From: Henckelia pumila
Lineage: Eukaryota > Streptophyta > Magnoliopsida > Lamiales > Gesneriaceae
Direction of reading: 5' to 3'
Assembly: GCF_033568475.1 (NCBI RefSeq)
Contig: NC_133123.1
Location: 24,042,622 to 24,106,621 of the forward strand
Length of the DNA stretch: 64,000 nt
Under the pieces are notes generated by a model. It was given only the letters and a program-made list of their open reading frames with translations, ran no database searches and was not told where the DNA came from. Below are positions 1 through 13,345 of this stretch, in pieces. The stretch's first letter is position 1. Each line of letters begins with the position of its first letter. Both the position numbers and the translations under genes were made by a program.

Positions 1-139
1 TCTATCTTAAACCAGACCTTCATCACTTTTTCAAATACCCTTTCCTCGATCTTCTTTTTTTCAATCTCAAAGTAATTCTCTCGACATGTTTCACATGCCA
101 CGTATGGACTTTGACCAAAACCAAACAAGGGAACATTGT

Positions 140-2655
140 TGAAACGACCCTAACTCTATAATAAATAAATATGCGGAAATTTTTTTTTTTTTTTTTTTAT
201 AAATACTACTAAATAAAATATGTACATATATGCCCATACATATATGCACAGAATAAAATAATGAAAATAAATACACGACTAAATAAATAAATAATTAAAT
301 ACTTAAATAAAAATGCAATCCTTAAAATAATTAAACATTTGAGTCAACCCTAGAATTAAAAATATACTGCATAAATAAAATAATAAAATGTGTCATGCAC
401 CAAAAATATTTAATAAAATATTCCAATAAACCTCAACCAATAAAAATATTAAAATGTATCATGACACTCAAACATGGTGACTCAGAAGCTGTCACGGTCA
501 CGGGGCTACTGCAGCGCTGCTCATACGTCCTCACCACCGGTAGGAGTAACCTGTTCCTCTACGTACTCACCTGCACCATATCAGTGTAGTGAGCCTAGAG
601 GCCCAACATGCATACTAACAAGGGTTTAAAATAATTTAAATCAATTTAATACTAATACATACATATACATGAATGAGCATGCTTAAAATTTCATAACATA
701 ACTTACATAACTAACATAAATACATAACATACATAATATCATACATACTTGAGTTGTTGAGCATTTATTTTCTTAACATCGAATGGTCCTATCCGTAAGT
801 GTGACCCATACTTATAGTGCGACTGATCAGTCTAAGAAACCAACGTACGAGGCTGGTGGCGAACCACCCATACATAAATGGCAGAAACTGCCCATACATA
901 AATGGCAGAGAACTGCCCATAAATGGCCACACTACTTCAATTTCCACCTAAAATATTTTATTTGCTCAACCATAGAAATTAAATCATAGCATAAAAATTG
1001 ATTTCATGCATGCATGTACTTAAATAAATTGTGTGTCCTTCATTTATATTTAATTTATTTTCTAATATCATATATATATTCAAATAACTTTTCATGCATA
1101 AAAATTAATTAAATATAAACTCATGACACATGAAATTTCTCATGGTTTGATTCAGCTGCTGGCCCACTTAAAAACTTAATTAAAAATTATTAAAAGCCCA
1201 AAAATAAATAAAATAACCCAAAATAATTTAATGGAACCCAAATAAATTAAATGGTACTAATTAAATTTTGGGAATTTAATTAGTCCATTTAATTCCTAAT
1301 TAACTTAAAAACTTAAAAATAAAAATACCCGAGCCCATTTAAAATAACCCGGACCCGGACCCACTTAACTTAACCCATATTATTTTAGACCCGACCCGGA
1401 CCATCTGACCCGACCCGGAACCACCTTGCAACCCTAGAACCCGAAACCCTAACCATCCTTCCCCCCCTTGTCTCGGCCGCACGAGCAGCAGGCCTTCACG
1501 GCCTGCTGCAGCCCAGCTCCGGCCACCGTGGCCGGAGCCCCGCCGGCAGGACCTCCCCAGGGTCCTGCCGGTTCGAACCACACCCTGGCCCGAACCCCAT
1601 GCTGCCCCCTTAGCCTACACCGAGCCCTCTTCCACCAAAACCCTAGCCTGCGCACCTCACTTTCCTTTCTGAAAAACCCGATCGGCCGATGGTTCCTAGC
1701 CCCAACCCAGCCATGGCCGACCCATCTAGACATCCTAGGGACCCCATAGGACCTAGCCAGCAGCCCCCTTCAAGCCATGGATGACAAAAACGTGAGCATG
1801 AGCCATACATGACAAAAACCGAGAACAATAGTGAAGAAAATTCGAAAAGTTGCTGTCAAATGATAAAAATTCTGATGTTACACACCCACACGCATACATA
1901 CGCTGATATAGGTTTGAAAAGTGGAAAGAAACATGCCTTAATACCGTAGAAGACGATTAGCACACGCGTAGGACGTTTCCGGGACGACGGGGCGACGACG
2001 GGATGCCTTGGCTTTCTTGGAACCTTCGAACTAATGGCTATGGTGTTCTTGGAGGTTGGTTCAGTGAAGAAGAAGATGGAGGTGACGGCTGATGCTAGGG
2101 AAGAAGAAGTGATCGGCTAGAATAGGGTTTGGGATATAATTTTAGGTTAATTAGAATATAGGTTAAATAATTTAATAAAAAGGTTTTAAAAAAAATAGTT
2201 AAAATACAACTTAACTCTTAAATAAACATTTAAAAAAATCTGATCACCTAAATAAAAATCTCGAAATAATAATTTAGGGGAATTTTAAAAATACTAAAAA
2301 GTCAATATTTTGACTAATTTTGGATAAAAATGACTCCCTAAAATTTAATAAAATTAAATACTTAAAATTTTAGGATAATAAAACTCAAAATAATATTTTA
2401 AGGCTCCAAGAAGGCTCGTAAAATAATTTGGCTAGAAAGTTGTCATCTCGTCCGTCCACGGTCCCGTCTACGCGATTAAATAATAAAATACTAAAAATCA
2501 TATAAATCACTAATTATGGGTTAAATGCTTAAAAATAAATTAAATCATGCATAAATAATTCACATAATTATTTAACCCATAAATCATAAATTTAAATAAT
2601 TAAATATCCTAATTATGCAGGCGGATTTATGTAATTAAAAATACCGGGTGTTACA
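140..2655 (-). repeat. 3' LTR of the Tekay element at 140-10013
   Basis: On the minus strand it starts TGTAACACCCGG and ends GGGTCGTTTCA. It is 2516 bp, large as is usual for Tekay. It is AT-rich at both ends with a GC-rich core (about 1330-1760) holding three consecutive inverted repeats at 1485-1509, 1516-1538 and 1543-1571. Small ORFs in this core are by-products of GC content. Confidence 0.95.
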
Positions 2656-2669
2656 ATTCTCCCCCCCTT
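2656..2669 (-). other. Polypurine tract of the Tekay element at 140-10013
   Basis: The minus strand reads AAGGGGGGGAGAAT directly before the 3' LTR start TGTAACA. This primes plus-strand DNA. Confidence 0.9.
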
Positions 2670-2700
2670 AAATTGAATTTCGTCCTCGAAATTAAAGTAC

Positions 2701-5700
2701 TTACCCGAACAACTCCGGGTAGCGAGTCCTCATATCCTCCTCGGTCTCCCAAGTAGCTTCCTCCTCCGAGTGATTCAGCCACTGGACTCTGACCATCGGT
2801 ATGACCCGCGTCCTAAGCCTCCGCTCCTCTCTAGCCAAGATCCGCACTGGTCTCTCCTCATACACTAGATCTGGTGGCAACTGTAAGGGCTCGAAATCCA
2901 ACACATGCGACGGGTTGGAGACATATCTCCGAAGCATGGATACATGGAAAACGTTGTGCACTGCCGCTAGCCCTGGAGGTAGAGCTAAATGATAGGCCAA
3001 CGTGCCAACTCGCTCCAAGATCTCGAATGGCCCTATATATCTCGGATTAAGCTTGCCTCTCCGTCCAAAACGCGCTACTCCCTTCATAGGTGACACCTTC
3101 AAGAATACGTGATCACCTACTGCGAACTCCAAATCGCGTCGTCTGGCATCTGCATAACTCTTCTGCCGACTCTGCGCAGTCCTCATCCTATCTCGAATCT
3201 GCGTCACGATGTCAGCTGTCTGCTGCACAATCTCTGGACCCAACAAAATCCTCTCGCCAACCTCATCCCAATGCACTGGAGATCTGCATCTCCTCCCATA
3301 AAGTGCTGCATATGGAGCCATACCTATAGACGACTGAAAGCTGTTGTTATAGGTAAACTCCACTAATGGCAGTCTAGTCTCCCAAGAGCCCCGAAAATCA
3401 ATGACACAAGCTCTCAGAAGATCCTCGAGAACCTGGATCACTCTCTCAGACTGACCATCTGTCTGGGGATGAAATGCTGTACTGAACAGAAGCCTAGTCC
3501 CCATAGCCGTGTGCAGACTCTTCCAAAACGCAGATGTGAATCTCGGATCTCTGTCTGACACAATAGACACTGGTATACCATGCAGTCTAACAATCTCTCT
3601 AATGTAAAGCTCTGCATACTGTGTCAAAGTATAGTTAGTCCTCACCGGCAAGAAATGAGCTGACTTGGTGAATCTATCCACAATCACCCAAATCGCTGTG
3701 CAACCTCTGGCACTCCTCGGCAAGCCAACCACAAAGTCCATCGTAATATTCTCCCACTTCCATTCCGGAATAGGGAGAGGTCTAAGAAGTCCTGCTGGAC
3801 GCTGATGCTCTGCTTTGACTTGCTGACAAGTCAAGCACTCTGACACCACTCTCCCGATGTCACTCTTCATCCCAGGCCACCAATACAATAACTGCAAATC
3901 TCGGTACATCTTCGTACTTTCGGGGTGAATGGAGTACGGAGATGCATGAGCCTCTGCTAGAATCTCGGCTCTCAACTGATCAACGTTCGGTACCCACATC
4001 CTCCCACGGTACTGAACGATGCCATCCTCCACTGTATACAAGAGATTACCTCTAGCCTCATCTCTCTGTCGCCATCGCTGTAGCTCCTCATCCGTAGACT
4101 GTCCCTCTCTAATCCGATCTCGCAGAACTGGCTGCACCGTCATCACTGACAAGCTCGGTGCATGGCCACTCGGATAGCACTCCAAACCAAATCTCTGAAT
4201 CTCGGTCTGTAGTGGTAGCTGTACAGTCAAACATGATATCACTGACGACTTCCGATTCAAAGCATCTGCCACTACATTAGCCTTACCCGGATGGTAGCTA
4301 ATGTCACAGTCATAGTCCTTAACAAGCTCAAGCCATCTGCGCTGCCTCATGTTCAACTCCTTCTGGGTGAAGAAGTACTTGAGGCTCTTGTGGTCGGTGA
4401 AAATCTTGCACTTCTCGCCGTAAAGATAGTGCCTCCAGATTTTCAACGCAAATACCACTGCTGCAAGCTCCAAATCATGCGTCGGATAGTTCTGCTCATG
4501 AATCTTCAACTGTCGCGACGCATATGCGATAACTCTGCCACTCTGCATAAGTACTGCGCCCAAACCAAGCTTGGACGCGTCGGTGTACACCACTAACTCC
4601 TCATGTGGCACTGTCATAGCTAACACCGGTGCTGAAGTAAGTGCATCCTTCAGCTGATCAAAGCTCCTCTGACAATCTGGACTCCAACTATACTTCGCGT
4701 TCTTCTTGGTCAAGGAAGTCAAGGGTACTGCAATAGAGGAAAAACCCTTGATGAACTTTCTATAGTATCCTGCTAAACCCAAGAAGCTACGAATCTCCGA
4801 AGCATTCTTTGGAATCCCCCAATCCCTCACTGCCTGCACCTTGGACTGATCCACTGCGATCCCGTCCCTAGAAATAATGTGGCCTAGAAACGCCACCTGC
4901 TCCAACCAAAACTCACACTTACTGAACTTTGCAAACAGTCGATGCTCCCTCAAAGTCTGCAAGGCTGTATGCAAATGCTGTGTATGCTCCTCAATGCTCC
5001 TCGAGTAGATCAATATGTCATCAATGAATACAATGACAAACTGATCTAGATACGGCTGGAAAACACGATGCATGAGATCCATAAAAACTGCTGGAGCATT
5101 GGTCAACCCAAAGGGCATCACCAAGAACTCATAGTGCCCATATCGTGTCCTAAAGGCAGTCTTAGACACGTCTGAATCTCTGACTCTCAACTGATGGTAA
5201 CCAGATCGCAGATCGATCTTGGAGAATACCGAAGCTCCCTGCAACTGATCGAATAAATCCTCTATCCTCGGTAGCGGATACTTATTCTTCACTGTGACTC
5301 TATTGAGCTCTCGGTAGTCAATACACAATCTCATGCTGCCGTCCTTCTTCTTCACAAACAACACTGGAGCTCCCCATGGAGAAAAGCTAGGACGAACAAA
5401 GCCCTTCTCCAACAGCTCCTGAATCTGCTCCTTCAACTCTCTCATCTCTGTAGGAGCAAGTCGATACGGTGCCTTAGAGATAGGCACAGTATCCGGCAAC
5501 AACTCAATACTGAACTCCACCTCTCTCACTGGTGGAACTCCTGCAACATCGTCAGGAAAAACATCTGGATAGTCACGTACCACCTCTATGTCTGATAAAG
5601 ATCTGCTAGAAACATCTGAGGTAGTGACCACACTAGCAAGAAAACCCTGACATCCATTGCGCAACAGTTTCCTCGCACGGACAAGTGATATCATCTGAGG

Positions 5701-6039
5701 AATACTGCTAGACTGAGATGCAAAGAAAGTAAACATCTCACCTCCTGCTGGCTTCACTGACACTGTCCTACGTCGGAAATCAATCGAAGCTCCATTAACT
5801 GATAGCCAGTCCATACCCAAAATCAAGTCAAACCCAGTCAATGGAAGAACCACTAGATCTGCTCGAATGGAGTGTCCCTGCAACTCCAATGCCAGATCCC
5901 TGATGACACTAGTGGTAGTGATAATCTGTCCGGATGGCATGGTAACATCGTAACCACTGTCTACAACCTCCGGTGAAATGCCTATCCGTCTGATAAAATC
6001 TCGGGAGATAAACGAATGCGTGGCTCCTGAATCTAGCAA
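2701..6039 (-). CDS. pol: pol polyprotein of the Tekay element (protease, RT, RNase H, integrase, chromodomain-like end)
   Basis: A 1112-codon ORF. Domains in order: aspartic protease with LDSGATHSF near the start; RT at about 185-450 with [13 protein letters not shown]; RNase H around 475-600 ([13 protein letters not shown]); integrase with an HHCC zinc finger ([10 protein letters not shown]) and core beginning [12 protein letters not shown] at about 730; then a C-terminal region ending [19 protein letters not shown], the chromodomain-like tail of Tekay. RT and RNase H copy the RNA into DNA and integrase inserts it. It lies after gag in a different frame and stops about 45 bp before the 3' LTR. 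It looks whole. Confidence 0.92.
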   Translation of the reverse strand: MLDSGATHSFISRDFIRRIGISPEVVDSGYDVTMPSGQIITTTSVIRDLALELQGHSIRADLVVLPLTGFDLILGMDWLSVNGASIDFRRRTVSVKPAGGEMFTFFASQSSSIPQMISLVRARKLLRNGCQGFLASVVTTSDVSSRSLSDIEVVRDYPDVFPDDVAGVPPVREVEFSIELLPDTVPISKAPYRLAPTEMRELKEQIQELLEKGFVRPSFSPWGAPVLFVKKKDGSMRLCIDYRELNRVTVKNKYPLPRIEDLFDQLQGASVFSKIDLRSGYHQLRVRDSDVSKTAFRTRYGHYEFLVMPFGLTNAPAVFMDLMHRVFQPYLDQFVIVFIDDILIYSRSIEEHTQHLHTALQTLREHRLFAKFSKCEFWLEQVAFLGHIISRDGIAVDQSKVQAVRDWGIPKNASEIRSFLGLAGYYRKFIKGFSSIAVPLTSLTKKNAKYSWSPDCQRSFDQLKDALTSAPVLAMTVPHEELVVYTDASKLGLGAVLMQSGRVIAYASRQLKIHEQNYPTHDLELAAVVFALKIWRHYLYGEKCKIFTDHKSLKYFFTQKELNMRQRRWLELVKDYDCDISYHPGKANVVADALNRKSSVISCLTVQLPLQTEIQRFGLECYPSGHAPSLSVMTVQPVLRDRIREGQSTDEELQRWRQRDEARGNLLYTVEDGIVQYRGRMWVPNVDQLRAEILAEAHASPYSIHPESTKMYRDLQLLYWWPGMKSDIGRVVSECLTCQQVKAEHQRPAGLLRPLPIPEWKWENITMDFVVGLPRSARGCTAIWVIVDRFTKSAHFLPVRTNYTLTQYAELYIREIVRLHGIPVSIVSDRDPRFTSAFWKSLHTAMGTRLLFSTAFHPQTDGQSERVIQVLEDLLRACVIDFRGSWETRLPLVEFTYNNSFQSSIGMAPYAALYGRRCRSPVHWDEVGERILLGPEIVQQTADIVTQIRDRMRTAQSRQKSYADARRRDLEFAVGDHVFLKVSPMKGVARFGRRGKLNPRYIGPFEILERVGTLAYHLALPPGLAAVHNVFHVSMLRRYVSNPSHVLDFEPLQLPPDLVYEERPVRILAREERRLRTRVIPMVRVQWLNHSEEEATWETEEDMRTRYPELFG

Positions 6040-6253
6040 CGCAAACGTGGAGTTGCCTCCAACTAGAATTCTCCCTGCACGCAGAAGATTCCCAACAATT
6101 CATACCACTATGCTCCCAAGGTTAAAACACTAAAATCCTTAATTCTAATCACAAAGAAACAAAATTCTTATTCTAGCATGCTGATAATTAAACTCAAGTA
6201 ACAGACATTCAGATATAATCGCAATTAAACAAAAGCAAAGAATTGAAAAAGTT

Positions 6254-7327
6254 CTAGGGGTTAGGTATACCGATGATCAAGGAGGTATCTGGGTCAGCCT
6301 CCTCTGCCTGCATCACATATACTCGCCCACTGACGTTCTGCTTCTGCGGGCAGTTGGCAATCTGATGCCCCGACTCTTTGCAACGATAGCAGACTCCTGC
6401 TCCCATAAGACACTGCCCGGAATGCATCTTCTGACACTTCGGACACACTGGATATCTCCCTGGAGTAGGGGCCCCGCCCCTAGTCTGCTGCTGTGGCTTC
6501 CCCTGAAGCCTCTGCTGATTCGGGCCCTTAGATGGCCCTGTAGACTGCTTCTTCGCAGGTGGCTGCGAAGATGGTCGCTGATACCCTGACTGCACAAACT
6601 GCCTCTTACCCTGCTGCTCTCTCTGTATCTCCCTCCGTCCCTCCTCGGAACGCAAGGCCCTGCTGACTGCAGACTCATATGTAAAGACGTCTGCCATACG
6701 TACGTCATGCCTGATCTCAGCCTTCAGGCCCTCCACAAACTGTCGCAGCTTCTCCTGCGGACTATCAGCAATCATGGGCACAAAGTGACAGCCCCTCTCA
6801 AACTGGCTCACGTACTCCACAACAGACCTGTCCCCCTGACGGAGACTCATGAACTCCCGGATCATGCGACTGCGCACATCCTCAGTGAAGTACTTGGCGT
6901 AGAAGATACGCCTGAACTCGGCCCACGTCAGTGTAGGTAGATGGACCCCTCTAACTGCACCCTCCCACCAAAGGGCTGCATCGCCTCGCATCATGTACGT
7001 CGCACAGCTCACCCTGTCGGTGTCTGTGATTCCCATATAATCGAAGATGGACTCAAGAGAGCGAATCCATCCCTCAGCCACCAACGGATCGGTGGTCCCC
7101 ACAAACTCCTTAGGCCCCTTCTTCTGGAACCTCTCTGCGACGTCCTCCTCGTGGGACAGTCTGGGACGGGCAGCCTGCTGCTCCAGCAAGGCAGTAATAC
7201 CCGCCATCATCGTGGCACTGGCCTGCTCCAGTGCTGTCATGGGGTGCTGCTGAGGTGGCGGTGGAGGTGGAGGTGGAGGTCCCCTACGTCGGTTCACTGG
7301 TCTGGGAGGCATTCTGCACCACCACAT
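6254..7327 (-). CDS. gag: gag polyprotein of the Tekay element
   Basis: A 357-codon ORF encodes the capsid-type structural protein of the element. A proline run (residues ~17-25) is followed by the retrotransposon gag domain (about 45-225; ATYMMRGDAALWWEG, FMSLRQGDRSVVEYVSQFE), a basic Gln-rich linker, and one CCHC zinc knuckle near the C-terminus (CYRCKESGHQIANC) for RNA binding. It is the first gene after the 5' LTR and primer site, as expected. It acts in cytoplasmic virus-like particles. The ORF looks whole. Confidence 0.9.
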   Translation of the reverse strand: MWWCRMPPRPVNRRRGPPPPPPPPPQQHPMTALEQASATMMAGITALLEQQAARPRLSHEEDVAERFQKKGPKEFVGTTDPLVAEGWIRSLESIFDYMGITDTDRVSCATYMMRGDAALWWEGAVRGVHLPTLTWAEFRRIFYAKYFTEDVRSRMIREFMSLRQGDRSVVEYVSQFERGCHFVPMIADSPQEKLRQFVEGLKAEIRHDVRMADVFTYESAVSRALRSEEGRREIQREQQGKRQFVQSGYQRPSSQPPAKKQSTGPSKGPNQQRLQGKPQQQTRGGAPTPGRYPVCPKCQKMHSGQCLMGAGVCYRCKESGHQIANCPQKQNVSGRVYVMQAEEADPDTSLIIGIPNP

Positions 7328-7483
7328 ATTTATTTACGTAAATCGCCTTGCATAACTAAGTGTTTAAAATTTAAGGCTAACTTAAATTATAGAAATTAAA
7401 TCATACTATAAACATTAAAACTTACAGACCGGTAGCGTGGATTTCTGAGCTAGCATAGCAGTAGTGACCCCTCCAAGGACCGT

Positions 7484-7495
7484 GCTCTGATACCA
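7484..7495 (-). other. Primer binding site, tRNA-iMet type
   Basis: The minus strand reads TGGTATCAGAGC two bases after the 5' LTR. It is complementary to the 3' end of initiator methionine tRNA, the usual primer of plant Ty3/gypsy Tekay elements. Confidence 0.9.
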
Positions 7496-7497
7496 AC

Positions 7498-10013
7498 TGA
7501 AACGACCCTAACTCTATAATAAATAAATATGCGGAAATTTTTTTTTTTTTTTTTTTATAAATACTACTAAATAAAATATGTACATATATGCCCATACATA
7601 TATGCACAGAATAAAATAATGAAAATAAATACACGACTAAATAAATAAATAATTAAATACTTAAATAAAAATGCAATCCTTAAAATAATTAAACATTTGA
7701 GTCAACCCTAGAATTAAAAATATACTGCATAAATAAAATAATAAAATGTGTCATGCACCAAAAATATTTAATAAAATATTCCAATAAACCTCAACCAATA
7801 AAAATATTAAAATGTATCATGACACTCAAACATGGTGACTCAGAAGCTGTCACGGTCACGGGGCTACTGCAGCGCTGCTCATACGTCCTCACCACCGGTA
7901 GGAGTAACCTGTTCCTCTACGTACTCACCTGCACCATATCAGTGTAGTGAGCCTAGAGGCCCAACATGCATACTAACAAGGGTTTAAAATAATTTAAATC
8001 AATTTAATACTAATACATACATATACATGAATGAGCATGCTTAAAATTTCATAACATAACTTACATAACTAACATAAATACATAACATACATAATATCAT
8101 ACATACTTGAGTTGTTGAGCATTTATTTTCTTAACATCGAATGGTCCTATCCGTAAGTGTGACCCATACTTATAGTGCGACTGATCAGTCTAAGAAACCA
8201 ACGTACGAGGCTGGTGGCGAACCACCCATACATAAATGGCAGAAACTGCCCATACATAAATGGCAGAGAACTGCCCATAAATGGCCACACTACTTCAATT
8301 TCCACCTAAAATATTTTATTTGCTCAACCATATAAATTAAATCATAGCATAAAAATTGATTTCATGCATGCATGTACTTAAATAAATTGTGTGTCCTTCA
8401 TTTATATTTAATTTATTTTCTAATATCATATATATATTCAAATAACTTTTCATGCATAAAAATTAATTAAATATAAACTCATGACACATGAAATTTCTCA
8501 TGGTTTGATTCAGCTGCTGGCCCACTTAAAAACTTAATTAAAAATTATTAAAAGCCCAAAAATAAATAAAATAACCCAAAATAATTTAATGGAACCCAAA
8601 TAAATTAAATGGTACTAATTAAATTTTGGGAATTTAATTAGTCCATTTAATTCCTAATTAACTTAAAAACTTAAAAATAAAAATACCCGAGCCCATTTAA
8701 AATAACCCGGACCCGGACCCACTTAACTTAACCCATATTATTTTAGACCCGACCCGGACCATCTGACCCGACCCGGAACCACCTTGCAACCCTAGAACCC
8801 GAAACCCTAACCATCCTTCCCCCCCTTGTCTCGGCCGCACGAGCAGCAGGCCTTCACGGCCTGCTGCAGCCCAGCTCCGGCCACCGTGGCCGGAGCCCCG
8901 CCGGCAGGACCTCCCCAGGGTCCTGCCGGTTCGAACCACACCCTGGCCCGAACCCCATGCTGCCCCCTTAGCCTACACCGAGCCCTCTTCCACCAAAACC
9001 CTAGCCTGCGCACCTCACTTTCCTTTCTGAAAAACCCGATCGGCCGATGGTTCCTAGCCCCAACCCAGCCATGGCCGACCCATCTAGACATCCTAGGGAC
9101 CCCATAGGACCTAGCCAGCAGCCCCCTTCAAGCCATGGATGACAAAAACGTGAGCATGAGCCATACATGACAAAAACCGAGAACAATAGTGAAGAAAATT
9201 CGAAAAGTTGCTGTCAAATGATAAAAATTCTGATGTTACACACCCACACGCATACATACGCTGATATAGGTTTGAAAAGTGGAAAGAAACATGCCTTAAT
9301 ACCGTAGAAGACGATTAGCACACGCGTAGGACGTTTCCGGGACGACGGGGCGACGACGGGATGCCTTGGCTTTCTTGGAACCTTCGAACTAATGGCTATG
9401 GTGTTCTTGGAGGTTGGTTCAGTGAAGAAGAAGATGGAGGTGACGGCTGATGCTAGGGAAGAAGAAGTGATCGGCTAGAATAGGGTTTGGGATATAATTT
9501 TAGGTTAATTAGAATATAGGTTAAATAATTTAATAAAAAGGTTTTAAAAAAAATAGTTAAAATACAACTTAACTCTTAAATAAACATTTAAAAAAATCTG
9601 ATCACCTAAATAAAAATCTCGAAATAATAATTTAGGGGAATTTTAAAAATACTAAAAAGTCAATATTTTGACTAATTTTGGATAAAAATGACTCCCTAAA
9701 ATTTAATAAAATTAAATACTTAAAATTTTAGGATAATAAAACTCAAAATAATATTTTAAGGCTCCAAGAAGGCTCGTAAAATAATTTGGCTAGAAAGTTG
9801 TCATCTCGTCCGTCCACGGTCCCGTCTACGCGATTAAATAATAAAATACTAAAAATCATATAAATCACTAATTATGGGTTAAATGCTTAAAAATAAATTA
9901 AATCATGCATAAATAATTCACATAATTATTTAACCCATAAATCATAAATTTAAATAATTAAATATCCTAATTATGCAGGCGGATTTATGTAATTAAAAAT
10001 ACCGGGTGTTACA
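7498..10013 (-). repeat. 5' LTR of the Tekay element at 140-10013
   Basis: It has the same length as the LTR at 140-2655, offset by exactly 7358 bp. The one difference I found by eye is in the AT-rich part near 8332 (CATATAAATT against CATAGAAATT). It carries the same three GC-rich hairpins at 8843-8867, 8874-8896 and 8901-8929. Transcription of the element would start here and run toward lower coordinates. Confidence 0.95.
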
Positions 10014-10302
10014 ATTGTTACTCATATTCCTCTGCTCAACTGAAATTATAAAATCAGTTATCCTATCATATTTCACTATTTATAGTTGAAACGTGTATCA
10101 TTTTTAGAGGGAAATATGTGTACTATCTCCTGCCTTACTGTACTATGTGTTTTTTTAAATTTCAAATTGTTCTGTATGTCACGTCACTCTAGTGTCGTAT
10201 TGACCAAGTCACCCATGATACAACAATTCAGTTTATCATAAACCCTAATTTTATCCTAACTTCTTTTACGATTGCTCTATTGATTCACAGGGAACCATTT
10301 CA

Positions 10303-13300
10303 ATGGCTACTTCATCCGCAGTTTACATTCTCAATGTTCTCGCCGTCGATTTTGAATCACTGTACGGAATGGATAAACCAGGCATATCCAAGGTTTGCAC
10401 TTCTCTGGAACAATCTGGACTTCGGCCTTTTCTGGATATAAAAAACTTGAATATCTATCAAACAGACTTGTTATCGTTATATCACAACTGTACACTTAGG
10501 GATGATGGTGTACTGTTACTTTCTCTCGGCGGGCACACCATTCAAATCAGTGAAGAATTTTTTGCCAACACCTTCAGTTTACCTACTTAAGGTAATACTG
10601 ACTTCAATATTATATCAACTACTGATATTACTGAAATGCAAAGCATGTTTTCTGGCTCAAGTCAACCGATTTATCTGTCTGGATTCAAAAGAGACCTAAA
10701 GCCTGAATATCAAATGCTGGACGATATTGTTGCCAAGAGTATTTTGGCAAAAAGAGGGTCTTTCGTCAAATTAACTGTTGGAAAGTTCAAAGTAATGATT
10801 GCTATCATGAAAGGTGTGAAGATAAATTGGAGTATTATCCTTTTTAACATCCTTGTTCAAATGATGATACCGACAAAGCAATCTTCTGGATATATACTAC
10901 AAGCTAGTCAACTCCTTGAAAATCTCGTAATTACTCTTCAAGCATCTTCTCAACTGCACAAGCTTAGAATTCTGAATTATGAGTATCTCACAAACTTTCA
11001 ATCTAGAGAATCTACTGACTTGGTGATCGCAAAAGTTCAGAAAACACCATTAAAAAAAATCAACCAAGAAGAAGAGAAATTTTGTGATACATGACAGTGA
11101 TGAAACTGATAGTGAAGAAGTTGTTAAACTGCCTCAAACCAAGCGTACAAGAACTCTACAAGCAAAGGCTGTCACATCTCCATCTAAACTGATCATTTCT
11201 GTGATCCCTAAACCAGTTAATATGGCCTCAACTGAAGATGCACATTTCGTTGATAAAACAGCTGAGGAGCTAAAAACCAAAACTGATCATAAAGGAAAGC
11301 AACCTATGATGATTGAACCACATCACAGTCTTCAACCATCTCTAGAAACTCCAACACATGAAGACTTAGGAACAATTGTTAAAACTCAAAAAGCTCCTCT
11401 GCAATTTATCTCACCAATCGTAGTCCTGCCTCCAGCAATGCCAATCGGTGGTTTATCTTCAAAAAAAAATTGTTGAATATACTCACTCAGGTTTGGACTT
11501 AGTAGCAGGAAGCTCTCAAATAGCATCCTCCTAAGATCCTGACAGACCATCCAATGCTATTCAACTTCAAATTGACTTAACTATGGATGAGGTACTTGAA
11601 TATGCTGAGAAGCGTACTGCTGAAATCTTTGATACTTGACACCAATACAGGACCTCTACATTGGCCAGACATCTCACCAAAAAGAATGAGCTTTCTAAAT
11701 TTGTCAAACTTGAAGAAATTGTACTGAGAGTAGTCAAGACTGCCAACATTCAAGATGCGTTGATAAGAAGAAAGTACTTCTATGATCTCTTAAGGATCAA
11801 GAAACTGGGAGAAATTGTTGATGAATTCCAAAGGAATTACGATCCACGTGCCAGAACTTCTTATGAAGACTGAGCCATATTCACTCAGCTGCAAACTGAT
11901 CTCATCAATATACAAACAGAAGTAAAATTCTGGGAGATTGATCAAACATTGGAAACTCCAGAGATCTTTGTTTGGAAGAAACACAAATCACACTCCACAT
12001 CCAAATCCAAACACAAGAAAAGCAAGAAAAGTAATACTTTCACTGAATCCTCCAACCATTCAATTGATCAGGTGTTTGAAGAACTTCAAAGAGAAACTTC
12101 AGTTTCCCCCAATACAACAAATACATCCATTGAGCAGCAGCTGCATATATCAGAAAATGAAAATACTCTACCTGAGCTTCAACTTATGAATGTTGATGAA
12201 GTCATATCTCATATTGAAACTGAAGATCGTTCAACTCCTTTATTAACAGCATCATCCATGAAAGAAAGTGTGCCACCAATATCTCTCCAAGAGGAACTTG
12301 AAGAACCTCAACCGATCACCATGGAAGTACCATCATCTCAAATTCTTGACCACACAGACGAGACACTCATCTTTTCTCAGAAGGAAATCACAGAACCACT
12401 CTTGTCTCAAGTAGTTGAGTCATCTTTCTCAACTCCCACCGAACAAGCTCTAAGAGAATCTAAGGAATTCTCTCAAACGTTGGAAATCCAATCTCAACTT
12501 GATAACACACCTGCTCCAACCAAGCCTAATGATGAAGAAGCACTTCGGACATCTAATTCAACTGATGATTCATTAGTCACACCAATTCTTCTTGAATATA
12601 AACAGCTGCAAAAACCAGTACATGAATCATCACCACATGTACAAATCATCAATGATTCATCTCCTCGTGACAAAGCTATTGAGACTGAGACTTTATCTCA
12701 AACTCTAGCAATGATTGTTCATACAGTTCCTGAATCCTCAACTCATCAGGACAAAGGAAAATAAAGGTTGAAATGATCGCAGCTGCACCTCCATCATCTC
12801 CTAAAGGACATAAACAAGATTTTACCAAAGAAAATCTCTCATTCACTGACAATGGACTCCCATCTCCCACTTCCACGACTGATGATGATTGGTATCAGGC
12901 ACTTTCTCAGATTGAAAACTCAGTCTATGCCATATCCAAGACTGTCACTAGTCTCAAAGAAAATCAACAAACAACCAACAACAACATTTCTTTTCTGAGA
13001 CAATCAATGATTGCTGAGCTCGGTAAACTTCAAGAAAAGCTTGCCCTATTAGATAAAATCCTAGTAGATTCAAATCAACTGACTAGCTCACTGTCTCAGC
13101 TGCAAAACTCTCATCAGTATTTGGAGAAAAAAGTTGACAACTTGAATGGATTTGTTCAATCTTTTCACACTTCAGTTCAATCAAATTTTCAAGGAATTTC
13201 TCGGCAACTCAACACTTTGGTAAGCTTATCTCAGAATATCTTGCGAACTCAACATGAAGCTCAAGCTCTACAACGTAATACCTCAGCAGCTCATCAACAA

Positions 13301-13345
13301 TCTCGTAGTTCATCATTTCACAGATCCTCTTCCGATCGAAGATAG
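10303..13345 (+). pseudogene. Broken ORF of the unassigned LTR element: unknown N-terminal domain, acidic Ser/Thr-rich middle, coiled-coil C-terminus
   Basis: The reading starts in good context at 10303 (MATSSAVYILNVL). The first ~230 residues form a globular-looking part (10303-11090) containing EEFFANTFSLPT and SIILFNIL. From memory these blocks resemble the start of a large family of hypothetical proteins repeated in Dorcoceras and other Lamiales genomes. The middle (about 11090-12760) is rich in Ser, Thr, Glu and Pro and looks disordered. The end (12773-13345) has heptad-like Leu/Ile spacing around SLSQLQNSHQYLEKKVDNL, so a coiled coil is likely, and closes with a Ser/Arg-rich tail. It lies directly before the polypurine tract, where a retroelement ORF would be. 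A gag-like role (RNA binding, self-assembly) is a guess; no zinc knuckle is visible. The copy is broken. Confidence 0.6.

Larger units (their letters stand above)
140..10013 (-). mobile_element. Ty3/gypsy LTR retrotransposon, Tekay (Del) chromovirus type, whole-looking and very young
   Basis: Two 2516-bp direct repeats (140-2655 and 7498-10013) flank gag and pol on the minus strand. The element is bordered by the perfect 5-bp duplication ATTGT (135-139 and 10014-10018). It has a tRNA-iMet primer site and a polypurine tract in the right places. Protease, RT, RNase H and integrase occur in the Ty3/gypsy order, and the pol end has the chromodomain-like stretch typical of Tekay. By eye the LTRs differ at about one base in 2516, so insertion was very recent (tens of thousands of years at commonly used plant rates). 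It interrupts the older LTR element at 1-14569. It looks whole, with gag and pol in two reading frames; the way they are linked in expression (splicing or read-through, as known in some plant Ty3 elements) is not settled here. Confidence 0.95.

Noticed and set aside
1430-1460. Telomere-like CCCTAA words
   Set aside because: Only two or three degenerate copies inside an LTR; no array.
1339-1828. Several overlapping ORFs of 60-94 codons on both strands (repeated at 8697-9186)
   Set aside because: They lie in the GC-rich core of the Tekay LTR, overlap each other in different frames, and translate to Gly/Pro/Arg-rich text without domains.
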